From Hermodice carunculata (lineage: Eukaryota > Annelida > Polychaeta > Eunicida > Amphinomidae), in the NCBI GenBank assembly GCA_964020975.1, contig OZ026619.1, forward strand, positions 84,250,206-84,314,205: 64,000 nucleotides of DNA, read 5' to 3'. Of the stretch, positions 23,425-35,720 are shown piece by piece. Each line of letters begins with the position of its first letter. Position 1 is the first letter of the stretch. The notes below the pieces were generated by a model. The model made no database searches and was not told where the DNA came from. It saw only the letters and a program-made list of their open reading frames with translations. The position numbers and the translations under genes were made by a program.

Positions 23425-25235
23425 AATAGCCATGAAGTAACATTTACATGGTAGCAATTGTGACCATTTAAACTGACAATCACAATTCGTGTGTAATACC
23501 ATAAACGACGGTCTAGACAAGAAGCCGAGACAACAGTCAATGCCTGGAATGAGGAGTCATAAGATCACTACACTCTGAATCTGAATGAAAAAGTTGCCTA
23601 TAAAACTCCTTTTCAAGTGCATTCTCCGCTTATAATTTAATCAACGTCATCACACTAGTGCATCTTATTCATTCGAAGATTCATTCAATCATATTTCCAG
23701 TCAGGGAGGTATCTAAATATACCTCCTCGTTCCAGCGAATAGGCAAAGGCTTCGATGTGCTCCATCATTCATAACTAGTCGCGTGGTTTTTGGCGAGAGT
23801 ATGCGACTGAATAAAAAGGCGGCTGCTGAATCCAAATTGCACCATTACATGTATGGTTTTAAGGGGGCGCCACGTGGCGGTGTCACCTGCACTTGTGGTT
23901 TCTTAATAAAAAAATGGAAATTCTCCTGGAGTTATTTCGATGCAATCACAGGACTTCACAGCGAGGGGAATTTATAAGTCTCAATCAAGACTTGTTTTCC
24001 AATCCCTATTTTTTCACGAAATAAAAAACATGTTTAAATCAAAATCAATAACAGAGGTCAGTTCACGACGGATTATTCGTGTGAATCTATTGGACCCGCA
24101 ATGTGCACATCGCACATAACTCACTTGTACGCACTGGGCATCAATTATCTACCTCAAGTCCCATGGTATCGAAAGAAGTGGAAACAGAACAAAATGATAC
24201 CGATGGGGGAGGGGTTTTTTTTCTTCATCAAGAAAGAACCTGAGTACAACATCAGCAGAATTTTGAATTGTCACCAGTCCACGACAGAATTCACCTACTT
24301 CTGGTCCAGTTCAGAACAGCTATGGAGAATACAACTGCAGTAAAATGAGTTTTCTAAGCTCATCCATGTATTGGCTCAAGCTCAATGTAAGTACATCACG
24401 GGATTTAAAGACAGGTAAAACACCAAAAACCCTTGCATGGACGATTTTGAGATTTAACGTTTTTTACAAGATAAATGTCCTTTCTCTAAGTTGGCAAAAT
24501 TTAAAGGCCCTAACTAAATTAGAAATATGAGAAAAACGAAAAAAAAAAAAAAAAAACACAGAGGCATGTGGACATCTGAACGTCCATGTGTCACTCTTTT
24601 GGTTTTCAGCCGCCCGGCGGAACAATGCCACCCCTCAAACATGCTTAACAGTCTGTCACGTGCCTACAGGTAGCAACGGCTCATGGCAAAAGGAGAGTGG
24701 TATCACAGCGGCGCCACGAAATCAGGCGGCATGCCGAAAGTGTGTTTGGGGGCAGGGAAATGATCCAAAGATGCAAACATATCACAGCGTTAATGGTTTT
24801 CTTTATAGTTATCGGGGGGGGGGGAGGGGTGCGTTCAAACGAAGGAATACTTTAGATGTTCAGGATCAGCGGGAATCGTCAGAAGATGTCTCTTCAAATC
24901 AAAGGCCGTGCCGCGATGGATCACCCCAGTGGCCCTGCACATCAAAGACAGGCGTGAAAAAAAATGGCACTTTAATCAACAATAGCCATGCACATAATAA
25001 TATTTTATCGAAACCCAAGGGTGAGGAAATGAAAGTACAAATAAATACATCGAAATAAGCATAAACGTGAACACAAGAGAAAACATACAAAATAGCGACA
25101 CAAAACTGAGGTTGGAGTGAGAAATTAAACTCATTGAGAAAAATTGCTACAAAACTACGAAAGATGATTTGCTGCATAGCAAATCAGTGTGTGTGTCTTC
25201 AAAGCATATTGGTATGGCAATGTAAAACTAGTCCA
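23421..25235. other. Unannotated stretch
   Basis: A 156-codon plus-strand frame (24588-25058) is the longest non-repetitive frame in the window, but it shows no domain, signal peptide or splice context I recognise. A small perfect hairpin GGAGGTAT/ATACCTCC lies at about 23705-23726. Poly(A) at 24539-24556. Confidence 0.45.
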
Positions 25236-25912
25236 TAACACAGGAGTAGAAGTTGAAATGACGTCTCTATCTATTATAGCTTTGAAGGTATTCAAGATTT
25301 AAGATTTCTAATGGTGCAACTGAGCATGATATAAATTGCTACAACATTTGTTTTAATTGATTAGTTGCGCAATGGTCAACAAGCCCCTAGTAGAAGCTGA
25401 ATAACATCTCTATCTATTATAGTGTTGAAGATATTCAAGATTGAAAATTTCGAATACTGCTAATTAGCACAATTTAAATTGCTACAACTTTCTTTAAGAT
25501 TCATTACATGCGCAATGGTCAATAACCCCCTATAATTAAAATGACATCTCTGTCTATGATAGTTTTGAAGATATTCAAGTTTTAAAATTCCAAATGCTGC
25601 TAATAAGCATAATTTAAATTGATACATCTTTCATTTGAGATTCATTACATGCGCAGTGGTCAATAACCCCCTAGTAGAAGTTGAAATGACATCTCTGTCT
25701 GTAATAGTTTTGAAGATATTCAAGATTTAAAGTTTCAAATGCCGATATTTAGCATAATTTAAATTCCTTCAACTTTTTTTTTAAATTCATTATATGCCTA
25801 ATGGTCAATAACCCCCTAGTACAAGTTGGAATGACATCTCTATCTATTATACTTTTGAAGGTATTCAAGATTTAAAATTTCAAATGTCCCTAATTTGCAT
25901 CATTTTAAACAT
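25236..25912 (+). repeat. Tandem array, unit about 145 bp, 4.7 copies
   Basis: The anchor ACATCTCTxTCTAT recurs at 25261 (as ACGTCTC), 25403, 25544, 25689 and 25844: spacings 142, 141, 145 and 155. Each unit contains GAAGATATTCAAGAT-like, AATTTAAATT and GCGCAATGGTCAATAACCCC blocks. Units are diverged and carry stops in all frames, so the array is non-coding. Confidence 0.85.
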
Positions 25913-26039
25913 CTTCATTCCTCTGCATAAAAGGGCCCAACTTCTTGTATGGAGGTACAATCATGCCAAGTTTGGAGTTTCTATGTATAATAGTGTCAGA
26001 GACAAGAGTCGGACAAATTCAGTGGCAAATTCAGTGGTA

Positions 26040-26098
<59 letters not shown>

Positions 26099-26118
26099 GA
26101 GGGAGGGAGGAAGGAAGG
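26040..26118. repeat. (GAAA)n-(GGGA)n microsatellite
   Basis: About 58 bp of AGAA repeats followed by GGAGGGAGGGAGGAAGGAAGG. Confidence 0.95.
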
Positions 26119-26351
26119 AAAAACAGAAAAGTGTGTTGACACACACACTTTAATACTGACAAGCTAAGTAAGTTAAGTGTACTGACAAGTCGAAGAAGCT
26201 AACTAAATAAAGTATAGCCTACAAATAGGAGTAAATATAATAAACCACTATCCCTAAAAACGGGATGAAGAGGTTGGGGGCGGAAGACCAAACCCGCCAC
26301 CCGTCCACTGACCACGAGCGGCCGAAGGCCGCCCCACCGAAGCAAGTAGTT

Positions 26352-26690
26352 TAGAAAAACATGACCCATATTCACAAATTTCAAACCCAACAATGACAGC
26401 AAAAAGATTCGAGAGTTAACAAAGCATCAACTTTCATCTTCCGTTTCAATGTGAAGACACAAATTTCACTCCTGACTTGAGACAGGCAGTCTACCATAAA
26501 AGGCAATTGGTGGTTTTAAACCGGTCCTCCCAACGTTTGAAACGTTCTTCATTAACTACAGACTATTGTGTTTCCAAAATGTATAGGCCTAACCACTCAA
26601 AACCCAAAGTTTATCACTTCTGCCGAAAATGAAAATAGATCTGGTAGGCCTATCACTTTTTGATTCTTCTGATTAGTCAGTCAGCTGAGT
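26352..26690 (+). repeat. Direct duplication, copy 1 (339 bp)
   Basis: Aligns along its whole length with 26849-27192. Shared blocks: AAAGCATCAACTTTCATCTT, CCTGACTTGAGACAGGCA, GGTTTTAAACCGGTCCTC, GTTTATCACTTCTGCCGAAA, TTAGTCAGTCAGCTGAGT. No coding frame is conserved. Confidence 0.9.
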
Positions 26691-26848
26691 TCACAGCAAA
26701 AGACGAAAGTGGGCCTATATCGTTTTTGTGATATTTATGAACCTTGAACATTATAGATACACTCTACCTCCATTATAGGGGCCTAACTATGAGTCGGAGA
26801 ACACAGCCCACAGCACAACATACCCAATGAAGTATTTATCAAATCATT

Positions 26849-27192
26849 CAGAAAAACATTATTCATATTCACAAATTTCAAACCCAATAATGACAGCAAA
26901 AAGAATCCAGACTTACCAAAGCATCAACTTTCATCTTCCATTTTAATGTGAAGAAACCAATTTTACTCCTGACTTGAGACAGGCATTTACCCATAAAAGG
27001 CAACTGGTGGTTTTAAACCGGTCCTCTCAACCTTTGAAACATTCTTTATTAACTAGGCTACAGACTATAGTGTTTCCAAAATGCATAGGCCTCCCCAATC
27101 AAAACCCAAAGTTTATCACTTCTGCCGAAAATAAAGATAGACCTGACAGGGCTATCACTTTTTTATTCTCCTGATTAGTCAGTCAGCTGAGT
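26849..27192 (+). repeat. Direct duplication, copy 2 (344 bp)
   Basis: Second copy of the block at 26352-26690, separated by 158 bp. Differences are scattered substitutions and small indels, so the event is not very recent. TAGGCCT-type motifs occur in both. Confidence 0.9.
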
Positions 27193-29214
27193 GCTGTCAC
27201 CAGGTTGCTTCTCGGGCCTTCCAGATCGCAACTTCCAGTCACACGTATCCCACCAGGGGCCTCAAAACGCCATGTTGTCAGAGCCTGCTCCGATTTTGGT
27301 GTTGTCGCGCAACAATCCAACAATCACTGTCCGTACGCACTACGTCTCTGCCACAGGATACGGCACTTGTTCAATGGCGATATAAAAATCTTGGGAACAA
27401 TAATTAAATTTGTGGAACAGTGTCTAACAAAAAGAAAGGCTATACGGCAGATAATTTCGTTCATTTGTTCAAGGTAGTACGGCCTCGCCCCTCTAGACTG
27501 GTTTAGTAAATGGCCGCTAGAGGGACCTAACGGCCAGGTGCTATGTTCTGTCTGATCCACTGACGTTATTATCGATAGTTTGTAATGCTGACGCTCTCAT
27601 CTTAGGCTATGTCTACAACATATTATAAGGACCAAAATGTGAAATCAAAGGGAAAAGGCAACACAACTTTCGTTGCCAGGCTTGAGGTCACGGGGCCCCC
27701 AGGGCCGCCTCCATGACGTGACGCTTTGAAACGGATCTAGAACACATCGTTGAAACCCATATAGCCGAAACCAACTTCGTCGATATGTCATCGAAGGCAA
27801 AAAATATCACAGTCAAATTTACATATAGTCGAATAATATTTTGGCCGAGGAGCTACATTAATCGAATGCAAATTTTCTGGAAAATTTGGTCAAAATTGCT
27901 ACTACGTGTACGAAAACATTTGACTGCCATGTTCGCTGTCATTCATGCAGGCCTTTGCAATCACGGTCTTCACATCTCCAGTAACATTTTATATCCTTTT
28001 CAACTTGTCAAGAGTATATCGGAAACTTTGGTATGCTATTTTGGGCTTTCCTTTCGTGAAGGAATAGTAGCGGATGGTATCCGATCGACACACACTACCT
28101 CCAGCCATGATGGAAAAATGGTTGGGCCTAGTGAATTAAGATTATTTATGAAGGGAAAAGGCGATTTACACTCCCCCCCCCCCCCCCGATTGGTGTGATT
28201 AGTACTTTAAGACCATAATTGTGTTCGACATTGTTGATCATTCGACAGTTACATTCCTCGACCAGTTTTATTCTTAACAAAATTTCAAGTTGACGAAACT
28301 GACCATTGACGAAATTGTCATTCGCGAAATGGAATTCGACAATGTATCCGTCAGCGTTTGAAACCAGGTTGTTGCTGTCGTCATTTGACAAATCGCTGAA
28401 TGTTTTCCGTACTTCGAAGGCTCTTTTATGTATTGTGATTGGCCAATAATTGATTGACAACTTCCCCAAATGTTAAGGGACGACGTCTGCTTCGTTTTGT
28501 ACAAACATCAGCTCAACTTGAGCAAACGGTATTGTTTTACAGGCAAATCATCAAAATCAAAGGCCTTTGAAGCTTGTTTTCTCAGAAAGGATGATAGGAC
28601 GAATACCCCACCTAGGTGGTTATTCCGAGAAAACGGCTGGGCAAAATTTAATCCGGTTAACGGCTTTTGATTCTGTAATATCCGAACTGCAAAAACGATT
28701 CAGCGATTTTCGAAATTCTGCTCCGATCTTTTTCTGTGAAATGAAGAAAATGAACATCCTGGAAATCAAAGAGAAAATTGAAATGTCAAACTCTGATGAT
28801 GGATAACAGAAAAACTAAGCCAAACATAAAAAAAATCACAGAACCGATTTTTGTTTCCAATATGTCAGGGTTGAGATGCAAGTGCAATCACGATTTTATC
28901 ACAAACAATCGGCGACTTATATAAGCATTTATGGGGTTGATGCTTTGCGGTCAACTTTCAATTGTCTATTCAACAATTAACATCACAGACACCCAAATAC
29001 GGGGCATATAAATTCTTTGGAGTATGACATTTACACACATGTATTATTTGTTATCCTAACGCTAATAAATTTTGAGCTAGGATCGTTTAAAGTGGGATTT
29101 CTTTTTGGTGTCTTACCTGCCCTTAAAAGAGATACTCTATACTGGTTCTGGTCATCATACCAAAACCTGGTAGGAATGTCCATCATGTAAAAAGATGAAA
29201 ACGCACCGAAATTA
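27193..29214. other. Unannotated stretch
   Basis: No recognised gene. A 137-codon plus frame (27785-28198) ends in a poly(C) tract and has no domain. 27195-27400 is less AT-rich than its surroundings but no exon could be defined. Confidence 0.45.
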
Positions 29215-30930
29215 AATGGCGCCATCTATGGTGTTGCAGATGATACGGGCCAGAATGTGTCAAAACCAATTTAATTCAATATTTTCAAAAAATAAAATAA
29301 AATAAAATAACGCTAATGATACCAAATGTACCATAAATGTATGTCATATGTAGATGTGTGGCATTGCATAATATGGATTACCTTGACATACTTTCTCAAG
29401 GTTAGGGAGAGGTTACATTTCGGGAAATGATTTTTATTTGTGAAGGTCTTTACATCTGCAAATGTGGAACATAATCCGTATATCATTATAGGAACATTAT
29501 TCAGCCATGTGGAGTCATGGTGGCGCCGCTAGTGCTATTAATTTGAACTAACATGATATGCGTCAAAACCATTAAATTCATAATAACAATAATAAATTGA
29601 GACAGATACACAAAATTTATACGAAACATACGTAGAAGCAATGGTCATATTTCGTACAATTTTATGTGACGTTAACCTATTTTTTAAGGTCATTGAGCAT
29701 TGTAGTAAAAATGGCACTGAATTTGATGTGTTGAGAAAGAATTAAGCGAATGATAAGTGTACCACAAAATTATTGTGTATCATATATGAAATTTTGATAT
29801 TGCATAATATGAAGGCAGTTTTTTATCGGACATGGATCGCCATGGCCTACTTTCTGACGGTCAAAAGAGGAAATACATTTCAGAAAATATTTTTTTGTGA
29901 TGGCATTCAGATGTTACCCTTTGTTAACATACGTACGACTTTGCTCTTAGAATATCGGACTTGATAGTGTTCAAACGGTACATGGGCTTACAGAATTAGG
30001 TTTGTTGAGTTTCTCTTTGTATTAAATACACACCCACCCCCCCACACACACACACACACACACACATACACACATATATATACCATTATAGGAACATTAC
30101 ACAGACAAAAGTCTATGGCATATAGAGTCATGGTGGCACCACTGGTGGTATTTAACTAATATTAGTGTGAAAACAAATCAAATTCATTATTGTCATAATA
30201 GATTGAGATGTAACTGCAGTATTTACACTGAACATTTGTTAGGCCAATGTCAAATTTTGTAAAAGTTTTAATGCTCAAGACCTACTTTTTAAAGTTTAGT
30301 AGGCACCTTAGTTAGGGACAATAAATTTAATCTGTTGTGAAAGAATCAGGCTGATGAGAACTAATGTACCACAAATGTGCATTGTATGTTAAGTTTGGTA
30401 TTGCAAAATACGAATGACCTTGACCTACTTTCCAGATGCCAGGCAGGGAATGCATTTCATAAAATGATGTGATGATGAAAATTACATCTTAACTTATGTG
30501 CAGGTAAACAGAAGTCTGTGATTCATGCAGTCATCGTGGCATCACCGGGCCTTAATCGGAACTAACGTTATATAGATATCAAAATCACATTAACGTCCTA
30601 ATTGCGATAATGAATTGAGATAGAGCTGCTGAATTTACACCAAATATGCGTTAGGCCCATGGCATGGTCAAATTCTGAAAGAATTTTGTGTGACGTTGGT
30701 CTATTTTTCAGAAGTCTGTAAGCACTTACGTAAAGGACACTAAATTCAATATGTTAAGCGATAATTTGGACGATACTAAATGTACCACAAATGTGCATCA
30801 TGTAGAAGTTTGAAAATGCACAACGTGGATGACTTTGAACTACTTTCTAAACGTTACAGTAGAGAGGATTGCATTTCAGGAGATTAAATGTTGATCATCA
30901 TCCGACTATATATCAGCAGAGCATTAGGTA
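29215..30930 (+). repeat. Tandem array, unit about 425 bp, four copies
   Basis: The anchor GTACCACAAATG (or close variants) recurs at 29328, 29759, 30366 and 30782: spacings 431, 607 and 416. Other recurring blocks are GTCATGGTGGCACC, a TTGAGATxGA block, ATTGCATAATATG and CTTTACTTTC-like CCTACTTTC. The long third interval carries extra sequence at about 29955-30085 with a CA microsatellite. The first unit is partial. Non-coding. Confidence 0.8.
30026..30081. repeat. (CA)n microsatellite inside the tandem array
   Basis: C-rich then CA repeats, ending ACATATATATAC. Accounts for part of the enlarged third interval. Confidence 0.9.
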
Positions 30931-32030
30931 CATGGGCCTGTTGTTTTCACTTTTTAAGCAAATACGCATGAATGATAAGCGTCTACTCGTGGAATAAGTA
31001 GTGTAAATGGGATAAGTGAAAAAAATTCGTGTCGGTCATTAAATGTGATACAGAGTATGTTGGAGGGCGGCAATGCCCTGATAAAGTTCAAGCATACCTG
31101 CAGAGTCGGCATCGGTCATTTGACAAATGACCGTCACTGGCGATATGTCAACATGTGGTCGCATGCGTAGCTTCCCCTATGTGTTCACCGGCACACAAGT
31201 GTGTCAAGGGGGAGATCCCCGACGTGTATAACTTTATTAACGCAGTGACCGGTGGTCAATCCGTTATCAAGACTGGAAAATATAGGCGCGCTGCGAACAT
31301 CACCAGCGGCATTACTAATGCAAACTTGATCACTCGGTTGCTTGAGCCTGAGGTTGGATAATTTGGCACCTTGCAACAGAAGTGGACAGAGGACTTTAGA
31401 ATTAAAACACAATCATGGAAAATGACACCGCTTTAAAGTAATTAAGGATTACATCATGCCAACAGTGCACCAAAAACCCCAGAAATCACACCTTCGTTCG
31501 GCATTGTTTTGTGCTAGTTCAGTATTAATATGTATTGCTGGTTATATTAGACGGTCTGGCCAACACATGCAGGCGGACGGCCTTGTGAGCTCGGGGGGGG
31601 GGGGGGGGGGGGAGCATACTCAACATCAGGGTGGGTGTGTGCCTCGGACATTTTTATGCAATACCCTATCTTAATCCTACACCAGATGTAAAAAGGTACC
31701 CTTTCTTCATCCTGTAATGTGTTGAAAGGAGTGCTGCACCGGCGCATCCTAATTGTTACGCCTATCCTAATCCAGGTGTGTACATTTTGGGGGCCTTTTC
31801 TAATACTGGGAGTAATGAAAACAGGGCCTTTCTCGCGGCACATACCCAGTACAATCCTACATGGAAGTACCCCCCCCCTCCCTCCCCCGGCTTGCGAGGC
31901 ACCACAGGGAAGCGCCACCATGACACACGCATGAACAACATAACCACATGCTTTGAGACTTGTATGCTTCTTTCCCTTGAAATAAATTTGTGTTCAACTA
32001 TCAGTTCTGACCATTTTGTATGACCTTTTG
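30931..32030. other. Unannotated stretch with G20 tract
   Basis: Includes 20 uninterrupted G at 31593-31612, a C-rich tract at 31870-31886, and a small palindrome CGGTCATTTGACAAATGACC at 31116. The plus frame 31155-31361 (68 codons) has a plausible amino-acid composition but no known domain. Confidence 0.45.
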
Positions 32031-32437
32031 CAGCCTGTTCTCTCGGTATACTATGTAACCTGCTGATGTCTCTTCTCTCAGAATACTATATAAATTAAGG
32101 GCCTCTGCTCTTGCTGTAGTATAGAAACATTTAGGGCCTATTCCCTCAAAATACTCTATAAATTTTAGGACATTTTCTTTCAGTATAATACATAACATTG
32201 TGGGGCCTCTTCTCAATATACTATATACATTTTTAGGGCCCCATTCCCTCAGTATTCTTTATAAACATTCCGAGCATTTTCTCCAAGAATATTTTGTCAA
32301 CTTTTTGGGCTTCTTTTCTCCTCATACAATGTAACATTATTGGGGTATCTCATAGTTCTCTGTGTAACTCTTGAAGGCCTCTCCCCTCAGAACATTATAA
32401 CAGTATACCTTGTGTGTGGAGCCTCTTCTCTGTGAAC
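32031..32437 (+). repeat. Degenerate minisatellite, unit about 36 bp, about 12 copies
   Basis: Successive units follow the pattern GGGCCTCTTCTCTCAGTATA then CTATATAACATTTTA. Recurring pieces are TTCTCTC or TTCCCTC, then a TATACTATATA-like core, then AGGGCC. Divergence between units is high and lengths vary by a few bases, so the array is old. Non-coding. Confidence 0.7.
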
Positions 32438-33576
32438 AACGTCTCGCCCCCATCCCACCCCCATTCCGAAAAAGCACGTGGTATGCAAAATTAAGGAATA
32501 AAATAACCCATGCAATAACTATGGCTAGTGGTTGGTTATATCTTCATATGAATGTCAGTATGTCACAGGTTGCTGGCTAGAGTCATATCCCTACCTCCCA
32601 CGCATACCAATTGCATCGACGTGTATCACTCCAAGGACCCACCTGCAAAATGACTTTTTGTACTGATTTTCACTGTAGTGTATCTTTCAAATGTCACTGA
32701 AATAATGAGATAGTCCCAGGACACTTGATTCATCGGAGTTTGACACTAGTCGAGATCACATGACACTTCCTGTCACACCTGATACGTTTAGCGACGTCAG
32801 GTGATCTCCGTTGATTACTGCTGCTGTCTGACAATTCACTCTTTCTGAGCTGATTGTCAATGATATCACTACCCCACCCCCCGTTTGCCATGTGTAAGTC
32901 TCTGAACAGTGTCTATAGTGTGCACTTTAATAAAAGAAATGAAATAGCCTTCATACAATCGCAAGCAAGTGCATGCAAGAAGTAGAAACCTTATGATCAA
33001 ATGAAGTTCATAAACAAGCGGATTTGAAAATGTTTGAAACGATACTATAGTGTACAAAAATGTTCTCACAGATCCATGCCAATGTTTTCATTACCTTATC
33101 CTTCAACCCTGACTTCTACTCTCCGCTTTAGGTACAGGATTTGTATGGACTGTAAAATCGCCCGCGATATAGAAAGATACACAACCGATAAAATAAGATT
33201 AATTTTTCAAACACAGTTTTACAATTCAGCGCACACCAGCACCGGTGTTAATCATTAAGTTCATACATATTCTGCTGAAAGCATATTTTGAAATCAACTT
33301 CCAAATCAATATTCCTAAAATGGAGAAGGTGTTTTTCGAAACTTAGACTGGTGGGTGTACATAGTGCGAATCACCCGTTGAAAGTCAAGATAAATTATTG
33401 TGCATTTGAATATCAAATTGAACAGCCAATTGTAGCAAGAGGTTTGGAAAATTCTGGAGAAAGAGCCATCTGGATCGATTTCTCGGGTGAATTGAGCAAA
33501 CCATTCAGATGCTTCTGGTGCGAGACAGTTTGACGGGTACGACAAAGCATCACAAATACCAAAGGTTGAGTAACTC
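32438..33576. other. Unannotated stretch
   Basis: No recognised gene. The plus frame 33288-33533 (81 codons) ends CFWCETV and looks protein-like but matches nothing I know. Confidence 0.45.
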
Positions 33577-33582
33577 TGATAA

Positions 33583-33774
33583 GAGGGCGGGAAAGGGGTT
33601 TCCCGTACTGGCGTACTGGGGCTTTTTATTTACCGTGCTGCCGTACTGGAAGCCCTCTTATTTTACGTATTTCGAACTATCAAAAATTTTGAAAGATTTT
33701 TGTTTTCCGTACTACGTACTCTAGAAAAATAATTACCTGTACCAGCGTACTGACCCTCCCCCCTTATCCCCCTT
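33583..33774. mobile_element. G-run/C-run MITE with 6-bp TSD (copy 2)
   Basis: 192 bp, starting GAGGGCGGGAAAGGGG and ending C-rich CTTATCCCCCTT. Flanked by the perfect 6-bp repeat TGATAA at 33577-33582 and 33775-33780. The interior carries repeated GTAC-centred motifs: CGTACTGGCGTACTGG, CCGTACTGGAAG, CGTACTACGTACT and CCAGCGTACTG. No coding capacity. Confidence 0.85.
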
Positions 33775-33780
33775 TGATAA

Positions 33781-35064
33781 CACAATCGAAGGCAGTTTCA
33801 CCGAGTTCACAACGAGCTTGCATTGCATGGTATCTAATTTTAACAAAAGTGGGCTATAAATGTTGCTGCTAACATTCGCATATCTTAACTGCAATTGACA
33901 TGAAACAGTCATCCAGTATAATCTTTCTTCAGTTCCACTTGTAAATGTCAACGGTCCGATGACAGTGTGTTTAATCCGTCAACACATGCACTGCTCTCGG
34001 TTCAGTCAAGAAGCTGTCTAAATGTTAACTTTTTACACAATGTCAAGCAAGGCAAAGACATGTGACATTAATTTGTTGAAAAACATGACGCTCATCTCGG
34101 CTGTAGTGAATGTGCTGTTGGTGGCCTTCATGTGTATGTCACCACCAGGGACAGGTATTATCTTCAATATCTAGAGGACTGTGGCAGTCCAGTGCTAAGC
34201 TGACCTGGGATGCACAAATAAAAGTCATCCCGTGACCTTCGGAATCATATCAAGGTCACCTTTCTTTGCTTTAAACATATTTTATTAAAGCAATTGGAAA
34301 ACAGGCATAGCCTATACAAATTCCTCTTGCGAAAAAAAGGAATAAAATACAGAGTATGGTGTAAAAGGTAATGGCACAAACCACAGGACAGTACATTAAT
34401 GGACACATAACAGTATGCAAGACCAGACTTTACAGATAGTGGTCCGAGTATTGAGTAGTTTGCATTGACTGTACCATACACCTTTCTTTAAGGCCATCAT
34501 CACTGTTTGCAATATCGGTCTTCATTCTCGCAGTTCTGGAGTCATCATTAATTTAATCGTAAGTGTCAGTATCCACTATTATCAAGTTATATGCCAATAT
34601 TTCAAGGCCTCTCAAAGCCAAAACTAACAACTCTAAAGGAAACCCGATAAATACTTTCCTATAAGAGTTTGATAGTAAGCGTGAGCCTAGAATCCACTAA
34701 AGTAAATTGCTGTGATTTGACTGTATTTTTATTTTCGCTTAATCGCTGATGGCACAAAACCGTGAGAATAAAAACCCAGTCAAAAAGCGTTTTAACACTG
34801 TTGAAATACGAATTATGCCCAAAACAGTTAAATCAAAACAATAAAATTTCAAAAATACAAAAACCGTGAAAATTTATACACGCAGAAATAAAGCAATTTA
34901 GAGTATTACCAAGACATAAGTCAGTTTTACCTATCAAAGATTCAAGGTCAAAATTAACAACATCAATAAAAACCCTACAGATACTATCCTATTAGTGTTT
35001 AGAAGTAAACATGGGTCTAAGATCCACCATAAACCGATATTCTAAAAGATAAATCAGCAAAAAT
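33781..35064. other. Unannotated stretch
   Basis: Contains CAAGGTCACCTTT-type motifs (34252) related to the dispersed repeats, but no gene. Confidence 0.5.
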
Positions 35065-35720
35065 GTATTTTAATTTTTTTTTTTTTTTTTTAATGCTGGA
35101 CTGGGACCATTTGACTAAACCTGGAAGAGACTCGCACAAGGTACATGTACACCCCCACAAGTTTGAAACGAATGTGGTTGATGGTCATGGAGAAGTCAAC
35201 CATGCGAATTACCATTGCAGTCCCCATAAACGTAAGCTCTAGTCAATAGGAATGTATGCACTACCTGATAATAACCCCATCGAAAAAAATCGCTACAAAT
35301 CAGGAGTCTGGAGCGCTACCACAATGTAACTAGCCTTGTTTGACCCCTCTACAAGAAACATTTCTACCAAGTTTGAGAATGATCTTAGTGACCATTTTGG
35401 AGAAGTAGAAAATTTTATAAAATCAGAACAATATAACAACATAGAAACATTTTGCAGTGTCACTTGTTGAAGAAATAAATGCTTGGAGGTACCCAGAAGT
35501 GTCCACGTGCAATCGAAGAAATTGGCCCAGCAGCCTGAGAGCTGTCTCTTATTATTTTTGCCAGCAAATGAACATGCAGTTATTTAAAAATGAAAGAACT
35601 GCAGCCTGATTTGAACCAACTAGGCAGTTGTTTTGTACAAACGGCTCTTCGCTAAATTTGATGAGGATCTGGCTAACGGTTTTAGAGAAGTCGAAAATGT
35701 AAATAGGCTACCGACGATTG
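35065..35720 (+). repeat. Dispersed repeat, copy 1 (about 650 bp)
   Basis: Begins in a poly(T) tract and shares ordered blocks with 37010-37590: CCAAGTTTGA, AATACCATTGC-like TTACCATTGC, GTTTGACCCCTCTACAAG, TTTTGGAGAAGT and CCCAGAAGTGTCC. A third fragment lies at 38221-38275. Non-coding; class unknown. Confidence 0.65.

Noticed and set aside
24588-25058. 156-codon plus-strand frame as a gene
   Set aside because: Longest non-repetitive frame, but no domain, splice context or plausible start; low-complexity G-run and A-run inside.
25236-25912. CRISPR-like array
   Set aside because: Units are diverged over their whole length without short conserved repeats alternating with unique spacers; the context is an animal genome.
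27785-28198. 137-codon plus-strand frame
   Set aside because: Runs into a poly(C) tract, no domain and no splice support.
31155-31361. 68-codon frame as a small gene
   Set aside because: No start context, domain or neighbouring exon; no homology I can name.
33288-33533. 81-codon frame ending CFWCETV
   Set aside because: Protein-like composition, but no family recognised and an open frame also exists on the other strand.
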